Shown one piece after another: positions 1 through 6,951 of a stretch of DNA of 27,981 nucleotides (its first letter is position 1; every line of letters starts with the position of its first letter). The stretch is from a virus: positions 1 to 27,981 of the IMG/VR virus record IMGVR_UViG_3300044617_000857. One strand, 5' to 3'. A program made the position numbers and the translations under genes. The notes below the pieces were generated by a model, which ran no database searches, had not been told where the DNA came from, and worked only from the letters and a program-made list of their open reading frames with translations.

Positions 1-2
1 CG

Positions 3-638
3 TATGGCCCCGGAAATTCTGGAGCAGGAACAGGGGCGGCGGTCGGGGCAAGCAACGCGGGCCTCGGCGTCATCGAAATCGAAGAACTCGAATACGGCAC
101 ATTCGGAATGTCACCCACCAGCGGCACAGGCATCCGCCTGAAGAAACTCTCCAGCAATGTCGCCGTCTTCAATTATGTCGATGCAGGCTCCGCAAAAACT
201 CTGGTGGACGCCACCCAAGGCCAAATGCCCGCCGCCACCGATGTCCGCGACGGGGTGAGCTACGCCAGCGGCGCACTCACCGGAACCTGCAAAGTTCCCG
301 CCGCCGCCTCGGTTGGTTTCGGAGTCCCCGTGGATGCGACTACAGGCACGGCGGCACTCACGCCTGCAAGCGTGTGGGAATACGCTACACGCACTCTTAC
401 TGCTGGCGGCGGTATCTCTGCTGAAGATGTGTGGACATACGCTACGCGAGAGATTACGGGCGGAACTGTCGATACACTGGTCAACGCTCCAACTGTTCCT
501 ACGGCAGAGGAGATCGCAACCGAAGTCTGGGACACACCCACCTCCGGTCTTACAACCAGCGGTGCTATCGGCACTCGTCTTAAGAACTCCAGCACGGTTG
601 CTACGACAGGCTCCCAGCTTGCCGCAGCGTTGAGCTAA
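3..638 (+). CDS. Phage virion structural protein (tail/neck-like), 5' end missing
   Basis: The reading frame is open to the window edge, so this is the C-terminal part (at least 211 residues) of a longer protein; the ATG at 108 is only an internal Met. It is rich in Ala, Gly, Ser and Thr with few Cys or Lys. It carries short repeated phrases (AEDVWTYATRE, ASVWEYATRTLT, TEVWDTPTSGLTT) and ends in IGTRLKNSSTVATTGSQ. Such VWD/YAT repeats are, from memory, common at the ends of phage tail and virion-associated proteins. It sits directly before a fibre-like gene and the lysis cassette, as expected for a late gene. The exact virion role is not determinable. Confidence 0.6.
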   Translation, partial: YGPGNSGAGTGAAVGASNAGLGVIEIEELEYGTFGMSPTSGTGIRLKKLSSNVAVFNYVDAGSAKTLVDATQGQMPAATDVRDGVSYASGALTGTCKVPAAASVGFGVPVDATTGTAALTPASVWEYATRTLTAGGGISAEDVWTYATREITGGTVDTLVNAPTVPTAEEIATEVWDTPTSGLTTSGAIGTRLKNSSTVATTGSQLAAALS

Positions 639-1000
639 TGCGTGTCCTCGTCCTGCTGCTAGCTTTCTTTGTAGCGGGATGTTCCACTCCTCCAGCGGAT
701 ACGCCTCCGTGGGTAGGCAAGTATAAGAACGCTTGCTTGCCGGAAGCTATCGTAATGACGCAGGGGCTGAAGAAGCACGGCATACAAGCGAAGGTTCTTA
801 CCATCTATACCGACAAGTGGGGTCACGCTGTCTGCGTGTATATGTATCCTACGGGGCAGAATAGGATGTGGGTTTGGGATTCTTATTGGAAGTCCGTAAA
901 TATACGAGCCTACTTCAACGATCCGAACGACATCGCTAAAGCTTGGATGCGCTGGACGCTCACGGATGCCACGCTCAACCACGCTGTCTTCGTAGAGTGA
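638..1000 (+). CDS. Small lipoprotein with transglutaminase/papain-like Cys-His-Asp triad
   Basis: This 120-residue protein starts with a hydrophobic signal ending in a lipobox V12-A-G-C15, so it should be exported and lipid-anchored. After a Pro-rich linker come NAC33LPEA, WGH63AVCVY and VWD81SYW, the order and spacing of a Cys-His-Asp triad in small transglutaminase-like or papain-fold domains. Its ATG overlaps the stop of the upstream structural gene by one base, which puts it in the late operon. It could act on peptidoglycan or envelope peptides, or modify the cell surface; substrate unknown. The triad is seen in the sequence, but the fold and function are inferred. Confidence 0.55.
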   Translation: MRVLVLLLAFFVAGCSTPPADTPPWVGKYKNACLPEAIVMTQGLKKHGIQAKVLTIYTDKWGHAVCVYMYPTGQNRMWVWDSYWKSVNIRAYFNDPNDIAKAWMRWTLTDATLNHAVFVE

Positions 1001-1006
1001 ATTTAC

Positions 1007-1020
1007 TTGTTCAACAATAA
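1007..1020. promoter_or_regulatory. Dispersed palindrome TTGTT-C-AACAA, site 1
   Basis: TTGTTCAACAATAA follows the lipoprotein stop, and its centre lies 29 nt before the ATG of the fibre-like gene at 1041. It belongs to a family of near-identical palindromes across the window. No convincing -35/-10 pair is visible around it. Operator or leader element is inferred. Confidence 0.5.
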
Positions 1021-1040
1021 ATGCTTTGTAGATTGTCTGT

Positions 1041-1808
1041 ATGCCACTTACGCCTCAGTTTGGAGACTCCGAGAACAACTTGATCGCAAAGATTGCTATC
1101 AATACCGGACCCAATACGCCCTTGAAAGGTGACGGGCGGTGGAACCTTCTCTACAAGCTAGTCCAGAATACCTACGAGTCCGCTGTATCAGGAGCTAAGG
1201 TTCCGCCGGGAGGCACGATTGACCAAGTTCTCACCAAGAACTCCGACAACGACTTTGATCTTATCTGGAAGAGCGTAGGCATCGGGCCTCAATACATCGA
1301 CGGAGAGGTTGCTACCTTCAACGACCTTCCCATTACTATTGGCGATCCTCCGATTGACGCCGCCTACCTCGTTCGTGAACCATCTGGAGTATGGCTTATC
1401 AGCCGCAAGCCAGCGGGCGTGTATATCCGCACAGCAAATACAGGAGCATTAACCGACTGGACTTACGCGGGGATACTGCCGGATGTTTTCTCGGATGCTA
1501 ACTTTGCTATCTACAACATCGCGGATTCTTCAAAGCAAATGAAGCTGGATGTCTCTGGTATATCCCCAGCTACATCTAGGACTCTCGTAGTTCCCAATGC
1601 GGACGGAACGATTAAGCTATCGGAAGAAGTTCGCTCCGACTTCGTTACAGATACATCCTACACAGGGCTGGCTCCAGAGGGTTCGGCAGAGTCCGCGAAT
1701 GTTTGGACGATCTATCGGATTGTTATTGATTCGGACGGCAACATTACATCTACTACCGAAGCAAACAATGTTGCGTGGGATGATAGATACACCGCCACTT
1801 ATGCATAA
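1041..1808 (+). CDS. Tail-fibre-like virion protein
   Basis: This 255-residue protein has the make-up of a fibrous phage appendage: no Cys, many Asn/Asp/Thr, and collagen- or fibre-associated phrases. The segment GGTIDQVLTKNSDNDFDLIW (about 57-77) matches the common fibre pattern G-x-VLTKNS-x-x-D-x-x-W. The segment around 165-195, with KLDVSGISPATSRTL then VPNADGTI, matches a second repeat typical of fibre or baseplate-associated proteins. A role in receptor contact or fibre assembly is inferred. It stands alone between two short gaps that each carry the TTGTT/AACAA palindrome, so it may have its own promoter. Its N terminus could be the attachment part. Confidence 0.6.
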   Translation: MPLTPQFGDSENNLIAKIAINTGPNTPLKGDGRWNLLYKLVQNTYESAVSGAKVPPGGTIDQVLTKNSDNDFDLIWKSVGIGPQYIDGEVATFNDLPITIGDPPIDAAYLVREPSGVWLISRKPAGVYIRTANTGALTDWTYAGILPDVFSDANFAIYNIADSSKQMKLDVSGISPATSRTLVVPNADGTIKLSEEVRSDFVTDTSYTGLAPEGSAESANVWTIYRIVIDSDGNITSTTEANNVAWDDRYTATYA

Positions 1809-1809
1809 C

Positions 1810-1817
1810 TGTTAACA
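1810..1817. promoter_or_regulatory. Half-length palindrome TGTTAACA
   Basis: CTGTTAACAAT lies in the gap before the membrane gene at 1842, with its centre 28 nt from the ATG. It is a shortened form, without a central base, of the TTGTT-N-AACAA family, kept at the same distance from a start codon. Confidence 0.35.
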
Positions 1818-1841
1818 ATTTTATCCGACTAAAAACTTGCC

Positions 1842-2057
1842 ATGAACTTTGACATTCAACATACAACCCCTCAACACGGTCTATTAGGATCAGCAACCAG
1901 CATGATCGCCGTCATTATCTCTTTCCTACCGCACATCGAGGCTTGGCTTCGGGTGTCTTCTTTAGCCTTTGGAACCATTGCCGCTATCGTCTCTATCTTT
2001 CTTATGTTGGAGAAACGCAAAATGGAGAAAAAGAAATATGAAAAGTATCGTCGTTAA
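1842..2057 (+). CDS. Small two-helix membrane protein, holin-like
   Basis: This 71-residue protein has two hydrophobic segments (about 14-30 and 37-56) joined by a short turn with HIE, followed by a very basic tail ending KKKYEKYRR. That layout is typical of class II holins and of holin-associated proteins. It opens the cassette that leads to the endolysin. The next gene starts inside its last 20 bases. It may be the holin itself, an antiholin, or an accessory to the larger membrane protein encoded at 2328. Confidence 0.5.
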   Translation: MNFDIQHTTPQHGLLGSATSMIAVIISFLPHIEAWLRVSSLAFGTIAAIVSIFLMLEKRKMEKKKYEKYRR

Positions 2058-2331
2058 AGCATTGTCGTATCTAACCGGAGCATCCCGTTCCGTGTTAGAG
2101 TTTATTTTGCCTATCCTCCGCGATCAGACTTCCAAGCTGCTTGCAGACATTCTTCCAATCGCAATGGAGATCGTTGCCTCTCTGCTTGTTTCCAATAAAA
2201 CGAACGAAGAGAAGCGCAACGCAGCCTTCCAGCGCATCAACACTATCGCCAAGGAGCGTGGAATCCAAGCCGCAAACAGCACGATCAATCTTGCTATCGA
2301 GCTTGCCGTGCAAAAGATCAAACAAGGATGA
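2038..2331 (+). CDS. Small lysis-cassette protein, unknown
   Basis: The start is taken at the ATG at 2038, which overlaps the previous gene by 20 bases; an earlier in-frame start would read through that gene. The 97 residues form hydrophobic and amphipathic helices (VLEFILPILRDQTSKLL, IAMEIVASLLV), then a charged helix with KTNEEKRNAAF and a C-terminal helix ending VQKIKQG. This resembles small phage proteins near holins, but no family is certain. Its stop overlaps the next ATG as ATGA, so the two genes are probably translated together. Confidence 0.55.
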   Translation: MKSIVVKALSYLTGASRSVLEFILPILRDQTSKLLADILPIAMEIVASLLVSNKTNEEKRNAAFQRINTIAKERGIQAANSTINLAIELAVQKIKQG

Positions 2332-2795
2332 ACGAGAAGGCATGGTGGCAGAGCAGGACGATCATCGGAATTGTTGTCATGCTTTTGGCCCAAGTCCTCA
2401 AGTGGCTTAAGATTGATATCGTCAACGAAGACCTTACCGACATCGTTGCCTTGGCGATGGAAACACTCGGTGCGGGACTAGCTATATACGGGCGCGTAAA
2501 TGCCCGTAAAACGCTTCGGATGACAAAGCCGGGGGGTAAGTATAACCCGAACGCAGAAGTCCGTAGAGCCAAGCCTGTGCGCAAGAAACTGCTGGGTCTA
2601 TTCCTCATCCTCTTCAGCACCCATATTTGCTATTCGGAAATAGCGTATCCCTCTCATGTTTGGTATGAAAACCCAATCCGCTTTGTGGAGATTGAGGATC
2701 AGCGGCCATTCCTAGCTCGCTTGATTGACTCGCTTGTTATCAGCGTTTGCTTGTTTCCAATAAAGGGTGAGATTAAGGGAGAGGCAGACTTTTAA
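2328..2795 (+). CDS. Holin-like protein with an extra C-terminal membrane domain
   Basis: Residues 1-65 (KAWWQSRTIIGIVVMLLAQV to AIYGRVNARKTL) match, from memory, a widespread phage holin type that begins with WxQS(K/R)T and ends its second helix in AIYGRV. Usual members stop soon after that point. Here a basic linker and about 70 more residues follow, with a third hydrophobic stretch LLGLFLILFSTHICYS resembling a signal sequence and another near LIDSLVISVCLF. The protein is thus longer than expected and may join a holin to a second lysis function. It overlaps the upstream gene by ATGA and sits just before the endolysin. Confidence 0.6.
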   Translation: MNEKAWWQSRTIIGIVVMLLAQVLKWLKIDIVNEDLTDIVALAMETLGAGLAIYGRVNARKTLRMTKPGGKYNPNAEVRRAKPVRKKLLGLFLILFSTHICYSEIAYPSHVWYENPIRFVEIEDQRPFLARLIDSLVISVCLFPIKGEIKGEADF

Positions 2796-2799
2796 CTAA

Positions 2800-3363
2800 A
2801 TGAAAACCAACCACAGGCTTTTAATCGCTGACTTCATCGTATCTGTGGAGGTTCGCAGGGATAAGAGCGGCAGGCTTAAGGTCTATCCTTTACCTAAAGC
2901 GGACGGCGGAGGAACCTACGAGGTTGCAGGAATCAACGACCGCTACCATCCTGTTGCTGCGGAGTATCTAAAGTCCCTTATCAACGCAAAGAAGCATAAC
3001 GAAGCAGAAGCCTACATCCGCAACTACCTCGCAGAGTATACAGACATCGTTACTAATTGGGTAAAGCATCCGGCAATCGAGGCATTCTTGCGGGACTGCG
3101 TGTTTAATCGTGGGCCTAAAGGCGCATTGCGCATCTTGCAGCTTGCCTTAAGCGTAGCGGATGACGGGAAGTTTGGGCCTAAGACTAAAGAGGCGTTGCA
3201 GAAAGCGTTGAAGAACCCAGCGGGATTGCTGCAAGCATTGCGTCACGCCAGAGAAGACTACGAGATTCGCATTGCTCCTCCAGTTGGTGCGCGTAAAGCC
3301 TTTTGGAAGGGGCTTGTTAATCGCTGGGACAAAGCCCTTGAGTTCGCTCAATCCTTTTTATGA
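2800..3363 (+). CDS. Endolysin, GH108-like muramidase with peptidoglycan-binding tail
   Basis: This 187-residue protein has the layout of the GH108/TtsA-like lysozyme family. An N-terminal helix holds the likely catalytic Glu17 (IVSVEVRRD), followed by the loop KADGGGTYEVAGI that corresponds to the family's DPGGxTxxGI. The C-terminal half (about 96-135, RGPKGALRILQLAL then DGKFGPKTKEAL) matches the PG_binding_3 region. The usual EGG after the catalytic Glu is EVR here, so activity is likely but not assured. Its place directly after holin-like genes supports a role in cutting peptidoglycan at lysis. There is no signal peptide, so it needs the holin to escape. Confidence 0.75.
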   Translation: MKTNHRLLIADFIVSVEVRRDKSGRLKVYPLPKADGGGTYEVAGINDRYHPVAAEYLKSLINAKKHNEAEAYIRNYLAEYTDIVTNWVKHPAIEAFLRDCVFNRGPKGALRILQLALSVADDGKFGPKTKEALQKALKNPAGLLQALRHAREDYEIRIAPPVGARKAFWKGLVNRWDKALEFAQSFL

Positions 3364-3455
3364 ACCAACACCAATACAAGCTGATCGTGTATTGGATGCT
3401 GTTGTCGTTCGCATCACTCGTAACGCTTTGTGCTTTTCAGAGAATCATTAACTAA
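3360..3455 (+). CDS. 31-residue single-pass membrane peptide
   Basis: The ATG at 3360 overlaps the endolysin stop. The peptide has a short polar N terminus (MNQHQYK), one hydrophobic helix (LIVYWMLLSFASLVTLCAF) and a tail QRIIN. It fits a small lysis accessory or membrane regulator by position and topology. There is no lipobox, so it is not an obvious o-spanin. Confidence 0.45.
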   Translation: MNQHQYKLIVYWMLLSFASLVTLCAFQRIIN

Positions 3456-3456
3456 T

Positions 3457-3603
3457 ATGCCAGAAGACAAACCGCAGGAAGATATCATCAACCACCTACA
3501 GAAAGAAAACAAGAGACTGCAAGAGGTTCTAAAACAATGTCTGAAGGCAAGACAGATTAACCATGTGAAACAGATTATCAAGGAGGCTTTGAAACATGAG
3601 TGA
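3457..3603 (+). CDS. Small coiled-coil protein, unknown
   Basis: Forty-eight residues, almost all charged or polar, with a heptad-like helix from ILNHLQKENKRL-type sequence onward (actual start MPEDKPQEDIINHLQKENK). The gene begins one base after the previous stop and ends by overlapping the next start by eight bases, so it is part of the operon. No family recognised. Confidence 0.45.
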   Translation: MPEDKPQEDIINHLQKENKRLQEVLKQCLKARQINHVKQIIKEALKHE

Positions 3604-3886
3604 GGAACGGGTAAAGAACGCGATGAAGAGGCTTGGTCTTTCGGGATTCAACAAACCCAAGCGGACGCCCGATCATCCAACGAAGAGCCATATTGTTTAC
3701 GCGAAATCTGGAGATCAGAAAAAAATAATCCGCTTCGGTCAGCAAGGCGTATCCGGATCGCCAAAGAAAGAGGGAGAGAGTGAGGCATATCGCAAGCGCA
3801 GGGAGTCCTTTAAGGCTAGGCATCAAGCCAACATCAAGCGCGGAAAGATGTCAGCGGCCTATTGGAGTTCGGTCGAAAAATGGTGA
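3596..3886 (+). CDS. Conserved small basic phage protein
   Basis: Ninety-six residues, strongly basic. The C-terminal half has the pattern IRFGQQGVSG, then FKARHQANIKRGKMSAAYWS and a final VEKW. I recognise this as a family found often in aquatic phages, sometimes next to structural genes, with no proven function that I know of. Its first bases overlap the end of the coiled-coil gene. Its basic charge would fit binding to DNA or to another virion part, but that is inference. Confidence 0.6.
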   Translation: MSEERVKNAMKRLGLSGFNKPKRTPDHPTKSHIVYAKSGDQKKIIRFGQQGVSGSPKKEGESEAYRKRRESFKARHQANIKRGKMSAAYWSSVEKW

Positions 3887-3920
3887 TAGAAAATGACTTG
3901 CGATAGTCCCTAAAAAATTC

Positions 3921-3948
3921 TTGCATTGTTGTTGGTTTTCTCTAGTTT
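3921..3948 (+). promoter_or_regulatory. Possible promoter before the mini-peptidase gene
   Basis: TTGCAT at 3921 and TAGTTT at 3943 are separated by 16 bases in the only non-coding gap (3887-3956) between the lysis set and the next operon. Both boxes match a sigma-70 consensus only in part, so this is a weak call. Confidence 0.25.
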
Positions 3949-3956
3949 ACATCCCC

Positions 3957-4241
3957 ATGCAAATCAAGCCTCGGAGGATCAGCATCCACGGCAAGCGTTG
4001 GACGGTCTACTTCCGTTCCCCCACAAAGAAGGACGACGAGTGCGTTAACGAAGGTGATCTCGGTCTTTGCCTTTATCACAACAACAAAATCTTTGTTACC
4101 CCAAACGACGATGCAGTAGGCACGCTACTCCACGAACTCTTGCATGTCCTCTTTCCACAAATTAAAGAGGAGTCCATTGCTCAAGCTGAAAAGGTGTTGA
4201 TGAAGGGACTGGCTTTATACCCGAACGAGCTACAAAAGTGA
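3957..4241 (+). CDS. Mini zinc metallopeptidase with HExxH motif
   Basis: The start is set at the ATG at 3957; upstream in-frame sequence is promoter-like and Phe/Leu-rich. The 94-residue protein has H59-E-L-L-H63 within LLHELLHVLFPQIKEES, the zinc-binding helix of gluzincins, with E72 or E73 as possible third ligand. Just before it, KIFVTPNDDAVGT resembles the strand-loop that precedes such helices in small phage and SprT/ImmA-like peptidases. It may process a phage or host protein, or be structural only. The motif is clear; the target is unknown. Confidence 0.6.
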   Translation: MQIKPRRISIHGKRWTVYFRSPTKKDDECVNEGDLGLCLYHNNKIFVTPNDDAVGTLLHELLHVLFPQIKEESIAQAEKVLMKGLALYPNELQK

Positions 4242-4266
4242 CGATGCGGATAGAATTATACCCGAC

Positions 4267-4473
4267 ATGAACATACCAAAACAAGGCACATGGTGGACAT
4301 TCAGAGGCGACCAGCAGGGTTGTGGGAAGAATCAGCAGGTTGTCTTCGCAGACAAGGGAGAGACTGTTGCATGGGGTGACGGCTGGACTTGGCTTGGCCC
4401 TACTCATCTCTTTACAAAGCTATTCACCCCAACTGAACCACCGCAACCACCGAAAGAGAAAGCAATCGCATGA
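4267..4473 (+). CDS. Small Trp-rich protein, unknown
   Basis: Sixty-eight residues with six Trp, a fold-like core (GTWWTFRGDQ, VAWGDGWTWLG) and a Pro-rich tail ending PKEKAIA. The stop overlaps the next start by ATGA, so it belongs to the same operon. It looks like a small beta-domain; no family is recognised. Confidence 0.5.
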   Translation: MNIPKQGTWWTFRGDQQGCGKNQQVVFADKGETVAWGDGWTWLGPTHLFTKLFTPTEPPQPPKEKAIA

Positions 4474-4745
4474 GCCTTAAATCTGAACAATGTTACGCCC
4501 TCTACAAGACGCAGAACTTTCTGCGTAGCTTGTTGCACTCAGACACTAGACCGAAGACCGTAAAGGAGTTGAAGGCTAGAGCTTACTCTTGCCTCCGGCA
4601 CTTCCCTTTCTTGGACGAGAGGGGTGCGCCAATCTTTAGCCGAGATGGCTTTGAATGTCCCGTGATCAAACCGATTGACGCGGAATCAATAGAATTTCAG
4701 GTCTTGCAAACAATAGAAAAACCACATGAAGAAAACCAACAGTAA
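4470..4745 (+). CDS. Conserved small phage protein, unknown
   Basis: Ninety-one residues. The N-terminal part (YALYKTQNFLRSLLHSDTRP then KELKARAYSCLRHFPFL) is a two-helix pattern that I associate with unassigned phage proteins encoded beside metallophosphoesterases. It overlaps the following gene by 20 bases, which implies coupled translation. No catalytic motif is visible. Confidence 0.5.
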   Translation: MSLKSEQCYALYKTQNFLRSLLHSDTRPKTVKELKARAYSCLRHFPFLDERGAPIFSRDGFECPVIKPIDAESIEFQVLQTIEKPHEENQQ

Positions 4746-5484
4746 GTTCGGAGTCAACCCTACCAAGGGCTGGAAAAAGTGGATGGCGGTATCGTGTTCC
4801 CACGGAGATCATATTGACCCAGAGGCTAGGGAGGCTGTCCTTACCTTCAAGGATAGGTTCAAACCAGATACTACCATCCACCTCGGAGACTTTGTGGATA
4901 TGGCGGCTGCTCGTTCTGGGGCTATGAACGACCCTAACGCTTCTGACAGGGCTGCATCTGTTGCAGAAGACCTTGCCGCTGGCGTGGACTTCCTTCAAGA
5001 GCTTCGTCCTCAACACATCCTTTACGGCAACCACGAAGATCGCTTGTTCCGGTTGGCTAACTCTCCTAACGCTCTAGCCGCACACGCTTCGACATTAGTC
5101 ATTGAAGAGATTGAAAAGACTGCAAAGAACCTCAAGGCAAGGCTGTATCCCTACGAAATGCAATCCCACCCAATTATCGGGGGAACACGATTCATCCACG
5201 GCTTCATGTATAATGTCGCTGCCATCCGAGATCATGCGGAAACATTTGGAAATTGCGTGATGGGTCACATCCACCGCGTAGGTATCGAGCAGGCTAGGAC
5301 GCTTAACGGAGCGACAGGCTACGCTGTAGGGATGCTTATGCGCTTCGATGCGGACTACGCTAAGACCAAACGCCAGACACTTTCTTGGAGCCAAGGGTTC
5401 GCCTACGGCTTCTATTCAGACACACACATAACAGTAAACCTATGCGAAAGAAAACGACACACACCTTGGATACTTCCGCTCTAA
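4726..5484 (+). CDS. Calcineurin-like metallophosphoesterase
   Basis: This 252-residue protein shows the metallophosphoesterase motifs in order: SC24SH26GD near the N terminus, LGD55FVDM, GNH103ED, FIHGF around 162 and MGHIHR near 183. These bind two metal ions and hydrolyse phosphoesters. In motif I the usual Asp of D-x-H appears as Cys24. I recall the same Cys in related phage proteins, so it may be a family trait and not a loss. Possible roles are nucleotide or DNA end processing. The last 43 bases overlap the next gene. Confidence 0.8.
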   Translation: MKKTNSKFGVNPTKGWKKWMAVSCSHGDHIDPEAREAVLTFKDRFKPDTTIHLGDFVDMAAARSGAMNDPNASDRAASVAEDLAAGVDFLQELRPQHILYGNHEDRLFRLANSPNALAAHASTLVIEEIEKTAKNLKARLYPYEMQSHPIIGGTRFIHGFMYNVAAIRDHAETFGNCVMGHIHRVGIEQARTLNGATGYAVGMLMRFDADYAKTKRQTLSWSQGFAYGFYSDTHITVNLCERKRHTPWILPL

Positions 5485-5705
5485 CAAAAGCTTGGAGCGA
5501 TCTGTTTGAGGAGAATGGAACATTTAATTTGGAAGCGTTGAACAAGCAAGGATGGATGTCCGCTATTCAGATTTGCGAGAAAACAAGTATCCCAAGAACA
5601 AGCCTGAACTACATCCTAATAAAAAAGGGATTTGAAAAGAAAAGGTTTAAGATTTCTCACAACGGAGTAAAGCGAGAATATTGCTTCTACCGCCCTAAAG
5701 AGTAG
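5442..5705 (+). CDS. Winged-helix-like small DNA-binding protein
   Basis: The start at 5442 is the first ATG that gives a sensible N terminus (MRKKTTHT) and overlaps the phosphoesterase end. The 87 residues hold a helix-turn-helix-like stretch (AIQICEKTSIPRTSLNYIL) followed by a two-strand wing (FEKKRFKISHNGVKREYCFY), the layout of a winged helix. A regulator role is likely. It is the last gene of this + operon and is followed at once by a perfect GC-rich hairpin. Confidence 0.55.
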   Translation: MRKKTTHTLDTSALTKAWSDLFEENGTFNLEALNKQGWMSAIQICEKTSIPRTSLNYILIKKGFEKKRFKISHNGVKREYCFYRPKE

Positions 5706-5730
5706 AGGGAGGGGATTGCTCCCCTCCCTC
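5705..5730 (+). terminator. Perfect GC-rich hairpin after the wHTH gene
   Basis: GAGGGAGGGG and CCCCTCCCTC form a 10-bp perfect stem with an ATTGCT loop. It begins on the stop codon of the upstream gene. No T-run follows; instead TTGAACACACATG comes directly after. It could end transcription, protect a 3' end or separate two translation units. The same stem core recurs at 14905-14939. Confidence 0.55.
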
Positions 5731-5740
5731 TTGAACACAC

Positions 5741-5839
5741 ATGAGCGATTGCGAAACCAAAAAACTCAACCGCTGCGTTTACTTTAGTTCCTTTTCTTTA
5801 TTGTGCAACAATAAATTCTGCGTAGACGGCAACAGCTAA
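5741..5839 (+). CDS. Possible 32-residue Cys-rich peptide
   Basis: An ORF opens behind TTGAACACAC, the start leader used by many genes here, and encodes a short peptide with four Cys (MSDCETKKLNRC at its start). It runs 42 bases into the 3' end of the opposite-strand resolvase gene. The leader is the main support; the peptide itself has no recognised relatives and may be chance. Confidence 0.25.
   Translation: MSDCETKKLNRCVYFSSFSLLCNNKFCVDGNS
5798..5814. promoter_or_regulatory. Dispersed palindrome, site on resolvase stop codon
   Basis: TTATTGTGCAACAATAA is a 17-base palindrome with one mismatch. It includes the TAA stop of the minus-strand resolvase gene and lies between two convergent genes, so it cannot serve as a simple upstream promoter there. 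Confidence 0.4.
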
Positions 5840-6238
5840 TGCCGCCCAAGAGTGTGAGGTGATGCCGTAAGTCGGGCCTTTATTAGCCTTCGTTCCCTGC
5901 GGGCCTACCCTTGCGAGTAAAGCCTGCCGAATGTCTTTGTCTTTAGATCGCATCGTCTTGCACAAGTGCATCTTGATATCCTTCCGGTAGCAGAGGACTG
6001 GTTCTATCCGAGATACTTCGCAGAACCTACCCACCCACAAGCAAGTATTGAACACACTGGCCCCTACCGCCATGCCGTAGCTTGCAAGCATCTCGATAGC
6101 GCAGGTGTCGTATTCCCGACCGATCAGGAGTTGCCGCATCTCTGCGTTGGTGACATGCCCGTGGTCGATTACCTTTCCGTTCCATTGCACGAATGCACTC
6201 TTCTCTGGGCCGGGGTCTATTGCGAATATCGTCTTCAT
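5798..6238 (-). CDS. RuvC-like Holliday junction resolvase (phage type)
   Basis: The start at 6238 overlaps the upstream stop as ATGA and places FAIDPG at residues 5-10. The 146-residue protein has an RNase H/RuvC-like layout: Asp8 in the first strand, Glu49 in CAIEMLASYGM with the following Gly-rich helix, and a C-terminal SHSWAALAVAVYA segment with Asp102 and His129 as candidate last acidic or ligand positions. I recognise the PTYGITSHSWAAL ending from phage RuvC-like enzymes. It would resolve branched DNA made by recombination-dependent replication before packaging, and fits with the ERF and SSB genes. Confidence 0.7.
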   Translation of the reverse strand: MKTIFAIDPGPEKSAFVQWNGKVIDHGHVTNAEMRQLLIGREYDTCAIEMLASYGMAVGASVFNTCLWVGRFCEVSRIEPVLCYRKDIKMHLCKTMRSKDKDIRQALLARVGPQGTKANKGPTYGITSHSWAALAVAVYAEFIVAQ

Positions 6239-6516
6239 TCCAGATACCCCATTTCTCGCGCCCATTTGCCGTTAGATTCGATTTTGGAGTGGCAGAGGTG
6301 ACATACCGCCAAGAAGGTGGAAACATCGCTTAGGTGGCTTCCTCGGCGTTTCTTGTGGTGTATCTGTGTAGCCTCGCAACCGCAGACTTCGCAGTATGGA
6401 TTGCTTAAAAGATAAGTCTTCCGTGCATCAGAGTAGACGGCAAGATTGATCTTGTGCTTCTTGCTCACTCGGTTGATTCGTTTCTTACTTCTTAGTGCGG
6501 CGTTCCTTTTTATCAT
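6235..6516 (-). CDS. HNH endonuclease
   Basis: Ninety-three residues with a zinc-finger HNH core: C42-x-x-C45, IHH54 and C72HLC75H. The segment PYCEVCGCEATQIHHKKRRG is typical of small phage HNH nucleases. The N terminus is very basic and suits DNA contact. It may be a homing enzyme, or a terminase-associated nicking enzyme, though it is not near the terminase-like gene. It lies between a small unknown gene and the resolvase with short overlaps on both sides. Confidence 0.8.
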   Translation of the reverse strand: MIKRNAALRSKKRINRVSKKHKINLAVYSDARKTYLLSNPYCEVCGCEATQIHHKKRRGSHLSDVSTFLAVCHLCHSKIESNGKWAREMGYLE

Positions 6517-6712
6517 CTGTGTTATAATAATTGGTTAATATTTGTAACGCTGTCAGGCATTCGTGATCTTCTAGCTCTTTGTGAGCTATATCCGGAAAGG
6601 GTATGCCTCGTTCATGCATCGGTGTTGGCGTTGGAACTTCAAACGCGGAGAGGTGAATTCGCATCTTGCCCTCCACATCCAAGCCTATAAGCGGAATTAA
6701 CTTACCCTTCAT
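6485..6712 (-). CDS. Small acidic/charged protein, unknown
   Basis: Seventy-five residues. The middle holds PTPTPMHERGIPFPDI and the end is very basic (KKERRTKK). It overlaps its neighbours on both sides (10 to 30 bases), typical of this operon. No family recognised. Confidence 0.45.
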   Translation of the reverse strand: MKGKLIPLIGLDVEGKMRIHLSAFEVPTPTPMHERGIPFPDIAHKELEDHECLTALQILTNYYNTDDKKERRTKK

Positions 6713-6944
6713 CCAATGCCTTCCTTATCTTCTCCAGCCAATCCGTATTCTTTTTCTTTGGCTTTGGCTTTGGCTTTGGCTTGTATATACGCTTTCTCTT
6801 TAGCCTGTAGACATCCGGCACGGGTGAGTTCTCCGCAGGTATCTCATGCGTTACCAGCTTCTTGCCGTCATCCGTCATTCGTATTCTCCGAACGAAGAAG
6901 GATACCTCTTGGGTAGATAGTTTACGGGACTCGATTGTTTTCAA
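6702..6944 (-). CDS. Small basic protein with KP repeat, unknown
   Basis: Eighty residues, starting at TTG in a reading frame with no nearby ATG. The N-terminal half is a compact domain (SFFVRRIRMTDDGKKLV) and the C-terminal half has a KPKPKPKPKKK run encoded by a TTTGGC-type hexamer repeat near 6760-6780, followed by DWLEKIRKALDEG. The KP linker suggests a flexible, nucleic-acid-facing tail. Start choice is uncertain. Confidence 0.45.
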   Translation of the reverse strand: MKTIESRKLSTQEVSFFVRRIRMTDDGKKLVTHEIPAENSPVPDVYRLKRKRIYKPKPKPKPKKKNTDWLEKIRKALDEG

Positions 6945-6951
6945 AGCAATG

